Shown: piece by piece, positions 1-4,841 of the stretch | Numbering within the stretch: position 1 is the first letter of the stretch | How the letters are laid out: each line of letters starts with the position of its first letter | NCBI GenBank assembly: GCA_903844785.1 | Contig: CAIMVB010000133.1 | Location: 1 to 6,374, forward strand | Direction: 5' to 3' | From: an uncultured Rhodospirillales bacterium | Lineage (GTDB): Bacteria > Pseudomonadota > Alphaproteobacteria > Acetobacterales > Acetobacteraceae | DNA: 6,374 nt | Program-made: the position numbers and the translations under genes | Notes under the pieces: generated by a model | Told to the model about the DNA's origin: nothing | Databases searched by the model: none | What the model saw: only the letters and a program-made list of their open reading frames with translations

Positions 1-243
1 CGCATCGGGCCGGTCCGCATCCGTAGCCACACGCGATAAGCCCAATTGGCAGCCCATGATGGGCTGCACGCCCTTCTTCGCGCAGGCTTCGGCAAATTCC
101 AAAGCGCCGAACAAATTGCCCGTATCGGTCATGGCAATGGCGGGCATGCCATCGGCGGCGGCCAGGGCCGCGAGCTTTTCCGCCTTGATGGCACCTTCCG
201 AAAGCGAATAGGCCGAATGCGTGTGCAAATGAACAAAAGACAT
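1..243 (-). CDS. dnaE: DNA polymerase III alpha subunit, N-terminal part (PHP domain)
   Basis: This is the first 81 codons of the replicative polymerase subunit; the gene runs off the left edge of the window. The translated start reads MSFVHLHTHSAYSLSEGAIK, which is the beginning of the N-terminal PHP domain of DnaE, followed by MTDTGNLFGALEFAE (residues 38-52) and KKGVQPIMGCQLGL (56-69), all in the order expected for this family. The ATG is reverse complement of 241-243 and lies one residue before the conserved FVHL block, so the start is well placed; only a weak GGA-type ribosome site precedes it. The first PHP metal motif HxH is present (H7, H9), but the usual second-motif histidine (TDH) is a threonine (T41). 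DnaE synthesises DNA in the cytoplasmic replisome. The PHP domain, palm start and lack of ImuA/ImuB-type context favour DnaE over DnaE2, but the catalytic region lies outside the window, so the error-prone paralogue DnaE2 is not fully excluded. Confidence 0.93.
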   Translation of the reverse strand, partial: MSFVHLHTHSAYSLSEGAIKAEKLAALAAADGMPAIAMTDTGNLFGALEFAEACAKKGVQPIMGCQLGLSRVATDADRPDA

Positions 244-275
244 GCAGCGGGTTTTCCGGAATCGCGTTGAAGCTG

Positions 276-284
276 AGCCTAGCA
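276..284 (-). promoter_or_regulatory. Possible extended -10 promoter element for dnaE
   Basis: On the minus strand the sequence reads TGCTAGGCT, an extended -10 (TGnTAnnnT) ending 32 bases before the dnaE ATG, so a transcript would start near 269 with a leader of roughly 26 bases. No good -35 box is visible at 16-18 bases upstream, which is why confidence is low. It lies in the 111-base gap between the divergent dnaE and hupE starts. Confidence 0.3.
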
Positions 285-344
285 CAGATGAATAGCCTTG
301 CCTGCCGCCCGCTGCCCGCTCAGGATAGGAACCGTATATTTACC

Positions 345-348
345 GGAG
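345..348 (+). promoter_or_regulatory. Ribosome binding site that sets the hupE start
   Basis: GGAG lies 6 bases before the ATG at 355. The reading frame is open back to a TTG at 298, but that start would add 19 residues ahead of an otherwise normal signal peptide and has no comparable ribosome site. The ATG at 355 is therefore preferred. An AT-rich TATATT at 335-340 just upstream resembles a -10 box but would leave a leader of only a few bases. Confidence 0.65.
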
Positions 349-354
349 CCCGCA

Positions 355-936
355 ATGTCCCTGCCCCGCCTTGCCCTGACCGCCCTGCCCTTTCTGGCGC
401 TCGCCTTCGGTGCCAGCCCTGCCCTTGCCCATGCGGGGCATGAGCATGGCTTGGTGGCGGGCTTCATGCACCCCTTGATGGGCGCTGATCATGTGGCGGC
501 GATGGTGGCGATTGGGCTTTGGGCGGCGTCCCTGGGCCTGAAGCGCGGCTGGCTGCCGCCGCTGGGCTTCCTTGCCGGCATGGCGGGCGGCATTGCGCTG
601 GCGCTGACCGGCGGCATTGGCCTTGGCTTTGGCTGGGTTGAAACCGCAGTGGCGGGCAGCCTGATTGTGCTGGGCGCAATGCTGGCCATGGCGCAGCCCT
701 TCCGCCCAAGCGTGGCGCTGCCTTTGGTGCTGGCCGCGGGCCTGGTGCATGGCTTGGCGCATGGTGGTGAGATTGGTGGTGCTGCTGGCGTTACGGCCAT
801 CGGCATGCTGGCGGGTTCTGCCCTGCTGCATGGGTTTGGCGTGGCGCTTGGTGTGGCCAGCGCGCGTTATGCCGGCGCGCTGCGCTTTGGCGGTACTGCG
901 GTTGCGGCTTTGGGCGTGGTACTGTTCCTGGCCTAA
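355..936 (+). CDS. HupE/UreJ family metal (nickel/cobalt) permease
   Basis: A 193-residue membrane protein of the HupE/UreJ family, which is known for nickel uptake serving NiFe hydrogenase or urease. Residues 1-25 form a signal peptide with a likely cut after ALA25, leaving a mature start rich in histidine (HAGHEH, 26-31). The family motif HX5DH is present as HPLMGADH (39-46), and the second motif as VHGLAHGGE (131-139), with a third histidine in LLHGFG (157-162). The rest is almost all Ala/Gly/Leu hydrophobic segments, about five or six membrane spans, matching the family length of about 190-200. It lies on the opposite strand to its neighbours: divergent from dnaE and convergent with lolD, overlapping lolD by 4 bases (CTAA serves both stop codons). 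No hydrogenase, urease or cobalamin gene is in view, so the metal (Ni or Co) is inferred from the family only. Confidence 0.87.
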   Translation: MSLPRLALTALPFLALAFGASPALAHAGHEHGLVAGFMHPLMGADHVAAMVAIGLWAASLGLKRGWLPPLGFLAGMAGGIALALTGGIGLGFGWVETAVAGSLIVLGAMLAMAQPFRPSVALPLVLAAGLVHGLAHGGEIGGAAGVTAIGMLAGSALLHGFGVALGVASARYAGALRFGGTAVAALGVVLFLA

Positions 937-1613
937 CCGCTGACGATCTTCCCGTCCCGTAGCGTCACCACCCGGTCCATCCGGCGCGCGAGGTCAGGGT
1001 TATGCGTCGCGATGAGCGCGGCGAGCCCCTGTCCACGCACTTGTTCCAGCAGTTCGGCAAAAACGCGATCGGATGTGGCAACATCCAGATTGCCGGTGGG
1101 TTCATCCGCCAGCAGCAAACGCGGCTGATTGGCGAGCGCCCGGGCAATGGCAACCCGCTGCTGCTCACCGCCGGATAGCTTGCCAGGCCGATGATCCAGC
1201 CGCGCTTGCAAGCCGAAAATGCCGAGCAAATCCTTGGCACGCTGGCTTGCCGCCGCATGGCTTTTGCCAGCAGCGAGCTGCGGCAGAATGATATTCTCGG
1301 CCGCGGTGAATTCCGGCAGCAGATGATGGAATTGATAGACAAAGCCGATGGTGGTGCGGCGGATTGTTGTGCGCGCCTCATCCGAAAGCGAATCGGCCGC
1401 CTTGCCTGCAATGAAAACCTCGCCGCCATCGGGCTTTTCCAGCAAGCCCGCCAAATGTAGCAGCGTGGATTTGCCGGTGCCGGAAGGCGCCACCAGCGCG
1501 ACAATTTCGCCCGCAGCAATGGTTAGATCAGCGCCAAGCAGCACAGGCAATTCGCCCGCTTCGGTGCGGTAGCGGCGTTCAACGGCGGCGAGGCGTAGAG
1601 GCGCTTCATTCAT
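933..1613 (-). CDS. lolD: Lipoprotein-releasing system ATP-binding protein LolD
   Basis: A 226-residue ABC ATPase that powers extraction of outer-membrane lipoproteins from the inner membrane and their transfer to LolA. The expected motifs occur in order: Walker A APSGTGKS (42-49, Ala in place of the usual first Gly, a form I recall from alphaproteobacterial LolD), Q-loop region [16 protein letters not shown] (92-107), which is typical of LolD, signature LSGGEQQR (146-153), Walker B LLLADE (166-171) with PTGNLD following, and H-loop THN (203-205). The ATG at 1613 is chosen because it begins MNEAPLRL, the usual N-terminus; the frame is open further upstream but that part reads as Arg/Trp-rich shadow of lolC. 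It overlaps the end of the permease gene by 8 bases (ATGAATGA), which indicates translational coupling. The stop overlaps hupE, with no room for a separate intergenic terminator. Confidence 0.95.
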   Translation of the reverse strand: MNEAPLRLAAVERRYRTEAGELPVLLGADLTIAAGEIVALVAPSGTGKSTLLHLAGLLEKPDGGEVFIAGKAADSLSDEARTTIRRTTIGFVYQFHHLLPEFTAAENIILPQLAAGKSHAAASQRAKDLLGIFGLQARLDHRPGKLSGGEQQRVAIARALANQPRLLLADEPTGNLDVATSDRVFAELLEQVRGQGLAALIATHNPDLARRMDRVVTLRDGKIVSG

Positions 1614-2853
1614 TGCGCAGCATCTCCACCGGGTCCGTGCGCGCGGCGCGCCAGGAAGGATAAAGCGTCGCCAGGAAAGACAGGCCAAGGCCCATCGCCA
1701 CCACCTGCGCCACTTCATTGTAATCCAGAATCGCGGGAAGACGCGTCAGGAAATAGACCTCTGCACTGAATAATTCCGTGCCTGAGAGGGATTGCAGGAA
1801 TTGCCGAATGCTTTCGATATTCAGGCAAAACACCAAGCCCAGCACAAAGCCGATCATGGTGCCCAAAACGCCAATGGAAGCACCACACAGCAGGAAAATC
1901 CGCATTACCGCGCCCTTGGTCGCCCCCATGGTGCGCAGCACGGCGATGTCGCGCCCCTTATCCTTCACCAGCATGATCAGGCTTGAGACGATATTGAAGG
2001 CGGCGACAATGATGATCAGCGTCAGGATCAGGAACATCACATTGCGTTCCACCTGCACTGCATTGAAGAAGCTTGAATTGGCATCCTGCCAGGAATGTAC
2101 GATCACGCGACTACCCGCGCTATCCTGAATCTGGCGCATAATACCGCGTAACCGCGTTGGGTCCTGCACGAAAACTTCGATCTGTGTCGCGGCATCGCGC
2201 TGCTGGAAATAGATCTGCGCGGCTTCCAGCGGCAGGAAGACAAAGCTGCTGTCATATTCATTCATGCCGACATCAAACAAAGCCACCACGCGATAGGCGC
2301 GCACCCGCGGCACTGTACCAAAAACCGTGGTGCGCCCCTGGGGTGATACCAGGCTGACATTATCCCCGACAGAAACGCGCAGCCGTGCCGCCAGGCGTCG
2401 GCCAATAATAATGGCATCTTCGCCCTGAAACGCATCCAGATTGCCCAGGCGAATGCCATCGGCAATCAAATGGCGCGCACGCAAATCCTCAGGCCTGATG
2501 CCGCGCGCAAGCCCGCCCGCAGCACCGCCAGCTTCCGAGGTAATCAGCACTTGCCCTTCCACAATGGGGGTGGCCGAAACAATGCCTGGGATCCCACGAA
2601 TGCGCGTGGCCACATCATCAAAATTCGTGAAGGAAGTCCCCACGGCATAGACGCCAAGGTGCCCATTCAAGCCCAAAATGCGCCCGAGCAATTCATGGCG
2701 AAAGCCGTTCATCACGCTCATGACAATGATTAGCGTCGCGACACCAAGGGCAATGCCAACCAGGGAGAAAATCGCAATTACCGAGACAAAGCGTTCCCCC
2801 TTCCGCGCGCGCAAATAGCGGAAGGCGACCATACGCTCAAAAGCGTTGAACAT
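1606..2853 (-). CDS. lolC: Lipoprotein-releasing ABC transporter permease (LolC/LolE family)
   Basis: A 415-residue inner-membrane permease that partners LolD. The N-terminus [18 protein letters not shown] followed by a first membrane span (about 23-48, ending VMSVMNGFR) is diagnostic of LolC/LolE. Residues 50-270 form the periplasmic domain that contacts lipoprotein and LolA. Three further spans lie at about 272-297, 317-345 and 382-400, the FtsX-like portion, with the cytoplasmic coupling segment [15 protein letters not shown] (297-311) and the C-terminus [16 protein letters not shown] (398-413). Its length matches the family. The ATG at 2853 follows the proS stop by 6 bases (AAGG lies in the gap region as a weak ribosome site). 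Only one permease gene is present next to lolD; Escherichia coli uses two (lolC and lolE), so a homodimer or a LolF-like hybrid is inferred. The LolC-versus-LolE label is therefore nominal. Confidence 0.93.
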   Translation of the reverse strand: MFNAFERMVAFRYLRARKGERFVSVIAIFSLVGIALGVATLIIVMSVMNGFRHELLGRILGLNGHLGVYAVGTSFTNFDDVATRIRGIPGIVSATPIVEGQVLITSEAGGAAGGLARGIRPEDLRARHLIADGIRLGNLDAFQGEDAIIIGRRLAARLRVSVGDNVSLVSPQGRTTVFGTVPRVRAYRVVALFDVGMNEYDSSFVFLPLEAAQIYFQQRDAATQIEVFVQDPTRLRGIMRQIQDSAGSRVIVHSWQDANSSFFNAVQVERNVMFLILTLIIIVAAFNIVSSLIMLVKDKGRDIAVLRTMGATKGAVMRIFLLCGASIGVLGTMIGFVLGLVFCLNIESIRQFLQSLSGTELFSAEVYFLTRLPAILDYNEVAQVVAMGLGLSFLATLYPSWRAARTDPVEMLRNE

Positions 2854-2859
2854 GCGCCT

Positions 2860-4173
2860 TCAGCCGCCCTTGATGCGGGTGATGGCATCTTCCAGGGAAA
2901 CTTCTTCACGCTCACCGGTCATGCGGCGCTTCAACTCCACACGGCCGGCAGCAGCACCACGCGGGCCGATAATGGCCTGCCAGGGGAAGCCCATCAGATC
3001 GGCATCGGCGAATTTCTCACCGGCGCGCACGGCGCGGTCATCATAAACGGCACTATCTTCGCCAAGCCGTGCATAAAGCGCCTCACACAGCGCATCGGTA
3101 GGGCCATCACCGGGGCGGAGATTGAGGATGGCCGCAGCCCAAGGGGCCACCGCATCCGGCCATTTAATGCCGGCTTCATCATGATTGGCTTCAATCAAGG
3201 CGCCCACCAGGCGCGACACACCAATGCCATAGCTGCCCATTTCCGGGATCACGGCATTGCCATCCGGCCCGGTCACGGCCATGCCCATGGCAGCGCTGTA
3301 TTTGGTACCGAAATAAAAGATATGGCCCACTTCAATGCCGCGGGCAGAAACGCGCTTGTCTTCCGAAAGTGCGGCCCAGGCGGCTTCGTCATGCATTTCT
3401 TCTGTTGCGGCGTAATGGCTGGTCCAGAAATCCACCTGCGCTGTCAGATCGCTATCATAATCAGGCGCTTCGGCCAGCACATCCCGTTCCAGCAAATCGC
3501 GGCTGACAAAAACCTGGCTTTCGCCGGTTTCCGCCAGGATGATGAATTCATGCGACAGATTGCCGCCGATCGGCCCCGTATCGGCGCGCATCGGAATGGC
3601 CTTCAGGCCCATGCGCGCAAAGGTGCGCAGATAGGCCAGGAACATCTGCCGATAGGAATGCTGCGCGCCTTCCTTGGTGAGATCAAAGGAATAGGCATCC
3701 TTCATCAGGAATTCGCGCCCGCGCATCACGCCGAAGCGCGGGCGCACTTCATCGCGAAATTTCCATTGGATGTGATACAGATTGCGCGGCAAATCGCGAT
3801 AAGATTTGGCGAATTGCTTGAAGATATCGGTGACCATTTCCTCATTGGTCGGGCCAAACAGCATTTCTCGTTCATGCCGGTCGCGGATGCGGAGCATTTC
3901 CTTGCCGTAATCATCATAGCGCCCGCTTTCGCGCCACAACTCGGCAGGCTGAATGGTTGGCATCAGGATTTCATGCGCCCCGGCGCGGTCCTGTTCTTCG
4001 CGCACAATCTGTTCAACGCGGCGGAGCACACGCAAGCCCGCCGGCAGCCAGGCATAAATCCCCGCCGAGGTCTGGCGGATCAACCCCGCGCGCAGCATGA
4101 GGCGGTGAGAGGCGATTTGCGCCTCGGCCGGGGTTTCCTTGAGTGTCGGCAGAAAGGCGCGAGTGAGGCGCAA
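2860..4173 (-). CDS. proS: Prolyl-tRNA synthetase, short alphaproteobacterial type
   Basis: A 437-residue class II aminoacyl-tRNA synthetase that charges tRNA-Pro with proline in the cytoplasm. Visible parts in order: N-terminal [21 protein letters not shown] (24-44), the TNEE block (109-112), motif 2 [17 protein letters not shown] (139-155), motif 3 GSYGIGVSR (313-321), and the anticodon-binding domain from about 345 to the end. Between motifs 2 and 3 there is no large INS editing domain of about 180 residues as found in E. coli ProS; this is normal for the alphaproteobacterial class, in which mischarged Ala-tRNA-Pro is cleared by a separate protein. The start is a TTG at 4173-4171: an in-frame TGA lies at 4188-4186, no ATG or GTG comes between, the protein begins [15 protein letters not shown] exactly as homologues do, and GAAGGA precedes it. 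It heads a proS-lolC/E-lolD gene group. Confidence 0.97.
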   Translation of the reverse strand: MRLTRAFLPTLKETPAEAQIASHRLMLRAGLIRQTSAGIYAWLPAGLRVLRRVEQIVREEQDRAGAHEILMPTIQPAELWRESGRYDDYGKEMLRIRDRHEREMLFGPTNEEMVTDIFKQFAKSYRDLPRNLYHIQWKFRDEVRPRFGVMRGREFLMKDAYSFDLTKEGAQHSYRQMFLAYLRTFARMGLKAIPMRADTGPIGGNLSHEFIILAETGESQVFVSRDLLERDVLAEAPDYDSDLTAQVDFWTSHYAATEEMHDEAAWAALSEDKRVSARGIEVGHIFYFGTKYSAAMGMAVTGPDGNAVIPEMGSYGIGVSRLVGALIEANHDEAGIKWPDAVAPWAAAILNLRPGDGPTDALCEALYARLGEDSAVYDDRAVRAGEKFADADLMGFPWQAIIGPRGAAAGRVELKRRMTGEREEVSLEDAITRIKGG

Positions 4174-4181
4174 GGCTTTAA

Positions 4182-4187
4182 TCCTTC
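4182..4187 (-). promoter_or_regulatory. Ribosome binding site supporting the TTG start of proS
   Basis: The minus strand reads GAAGGA 8 bases upstream of the TTG codon at 4173-4171. Together with the in-frame TGA that overlaps this element (4188-4186), it makes TTG the only ordinary initiation codon available for full-length ProS. Confidence 0.75.
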
Positions 4188-4189
4188 AA

Positions 4190-4355
4190 TGTCGAACGGC
4201 AGGGCGCGCACCCTAATCCAGAAGTGTTTCCGGGGGAATCACCTGCCCGTCCACGAAATAAAACAACAGAAGTTTATTGTGCAGCGCACCAATTCGTCAT
4301 TTCGGGCGAGTTTATGGCATTTTTGTGCTTGCCATCCGGCGTCACAAACTTTTAC
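4190..4355. other. Leader region upstream of proS, no convincing gene
   Basis: This stretch separates the sRNA terminator from proS and is richer in A+T than the genes. It probably carries the proS promoter. A weak minus-strand candidate is TTGTGA (4347-4342) and AAAAAT (4324-4319) with a 17-base spacer, 4 of 6 consensus matches each. Two dyads are visible: ATGGCA/TGCCAT arms with a 10-base loop (4314-4335), and ATTGTGC/GCACCAAT around AGC (4276-4293), imperfect by one extra C. A minus-strand open frame of 27 codons (4296-4213) reads protein-like near its end (FYFVDGQVIPPETLLD) but lacks an ATG, GTG or ribosome site. I do not call a gene here. Confidence 0.4.
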
Positions 4356-4389
4356 AAAAGAAAAGGCCGCCACCATCAGGCAGCGGCCT
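4356..4389 (-). terminator. Rho-independent terminator of the candidate sRNA
   Basis: On the minus strand the arms are AGGCCGCTGCC and GGTGGCGGCCT around a TGAT tetraloop: 11 base pairs including two G-U pairs. The stem is followed by TTTTCTTTT (the last stem T included). This is a strong intrinsic terminator for leftward transcription, placed 180 bases before the proS start, so it must end a transcript that begins between the DUF1467 terminator and here. Confidence 0.82.
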
Positions 4390-4395
4390 AAGTTT

Positions 4396-4405
4396 AGGGA
4401 GGAAA
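4396..4405 (-). other. Anti-Shine-Dalgarno-like core motif of the candidate sRNA
   Basis: The minus strand reads TTTCCTCCCT, placed seven bases upstream of the terminator stem (TAAACTT... region) and outside both predicted stems. It is the probable seed for target pairing. Its complement AGGGAGGAAA is a near-perfect extended ribosome binding site. Confidence 0.6.
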
Positions 4406-4479
4406 CGCCAGTCACACGGCAGAGGAAGAAACCAATCTCCCTCTCGAGTTGTAGAATGGCTGACCAGCTTCGAAGGCTC

Positions 4480-4507
4480 AATAAAAAAGAGCCATGAGTT
4501 AGGTCAA
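4480..4507 (-). promoter_or_regulatory. Candidate promoter of the sRNA
   Basis: A -35 box TTGACC (4507-4502, 5 of 6 consensus bases) and a -10 box TTTATT (4485-4480, 4 of 6) are separated by 16 bases, predicting a start near 4473. The -10 lies inside a small dyad, GGCTC/GAGCC (4475-4493), which could be an operator or chance. I see no better pair of boxes closer to the 5' hairpin. Confidence 0.45.
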
Positions 4508-4546
4508 AAAAGCGGCTACCAGACTTACATTGCCCGGATATAAGGC

Positions 4547-4571
4547 AAAACCGACCCCCGGGTCGGTTTTT
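4547..4571. terminator. Bidirectional terminator after the rnj-DUF1467 pair
   Basis: The arms AAAACCGACC and GGTCGGTTTT form a 10-bp stem around a CCCG loop, with a T-run on each strand. Lying 3 bases past the DUF1467 stop, it should end the leftward rnj-DUF1467 transcript. The symmetry would also stop rightward antisense transcription before it enters DUF1467. Confidence 0.85.
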
Positions 4572-4574
4572 CGC

Positions 4575-4838
4575 TTAATTGGCAGGCATCGCGAGGATAC
4601 CGGTCCGGAAAGAAAGCCATTCGCTTTCAATCAGCAGATAAACGCCGAACCAGATCACCGCTGCCAGGCCCGTCGTGCCGAGAATTTTCCAGCCCATTAG
4701 GTGTTTTTGCGGCGCGCCGCGCCAGCCGCCCTCTTCCAGCTTGCCTTGCTGGTCGGGGCGCGTGCCAATCGGCAGCACGCAAAACAGCGCCAGCCACCAG
4801 ATCAGCAGATAGAGAATGATGCCTGTGAAAACAGTCAT
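4575..4838 (-). CDS. DUF1467 family small inner-membrane protein
   Basis: An 87-residue protein with two membrane spans, about residues 5-25 (GIILYLLIWWLALFCVLPIG) and 52-70 (ILGTTGLAAVIWFGVYLLI), joined by a polar loop of about 25 residues with GTRPDQQGKLEEGG. The opening TGIILYLLIWWLALFCVLP is the hallmark of DUF1467, a short family of unknown function found in alphaproteobacteria, and the length fits. The ATG at 4838 follows the rnj stop after 3 bases, so the two genes are co-transcribed and probably translationally coupled; the ribosome site (CAGGG) lies within the end of rnj. A strong terminator follows directly. No function can be inferred beyond its steady partnership with RNase J. Confidence 0.88.
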   Translation of the reverse strand: MTVFTGIILYLLIWWLALFCVLPIGTRPDQQGKLEEGGWRGAPQKHLMGWKILGTTGLAAVIWFGVYLLIESEWLSFRTGILAMPAN

Positions 4839-4841
4839 GGC

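Larger units (their letters stand above)
4356..4473 (-). ncRNA. Candidate small RNA, MmgR/alpha-r8-like
   Basis: The minus strand between the DUF1467 terminator and proS has the architecture of a trans-acting sRNA. A perfect 9-bp hairpin (one G-U pair, hexaloop TTGGTT) lies at 4444-4421, then a short GCCG/TGGC hairpin, then an unpaired stretch carrying TTTCCTCCCT at 4405-4396, then an 11-bp terminator with a T-tract ending at 4356. From memory, the alphaproteobacterial MmgR (alpha-r8) sRNA family, which limits polyhydroxybutyrate build-up in Sinorhizobium meliloti, has this same pyrimidine core in a single-stranded region between a 5' hairpin and a GC-rich terminator. The core is complementary to Shine-Dalgarno sequences (AGGGAGGAAA), so repression of translation by pairing at ribosome sites is the likely mode. 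The 5' end is uncertain: the best promoter predicts about 4473 (118 nt), while the structured core is only about 89-95 nt. Family assignment is inference from the motif and layout. Confidence 0.62.

Noticed and set aside
340..831. Open frame of 163 codons on the minus strand opposite hupE
   Set aside because: His/Gln/Arg-rich reverse frame of a G+C-rich membrane-protein gene; no motifs and no ribosome site.
1614..1718. Upstream extension of lolD by 35 residues
   Set aside because: The extra residues are Arg/Trp-rich and are the out-of-frame reading of the lolC/E 3' end; the ATG at 1613 gives the normal LolD N-terminus.
4396..4405. AGGGAGGAAA on the plus strand as a ribosome binding site
   Set aside because: No start codon follows within range and no plausible plus-strand gene begins here; it is better explained as the complement of the sRNA core motif.
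4239..4481. Open frame of 80 codons on the minus strand across the sRNA region
   Set aside because: It runs through both stems of the sRNA and its terminator, has a non-ATG start, and the product resembles no family I know.
4455..4496. Plus-strand mini-frame of 13 codons (MADQLRRLNKKEP)
   Set aside because: Too short, no ribosome site at a proper distance, and it lies antisense to the sRNA promoter and leader.
3181..4497. Open frame of 438 codons on the plus strand opposite proS
   Set aside because: It lies across the whole of a clearly real proS on the other strand, has a composition rich in His, Arg, Gln and Ala typical of antisense shadows, and shows no family motif or ribosome site.
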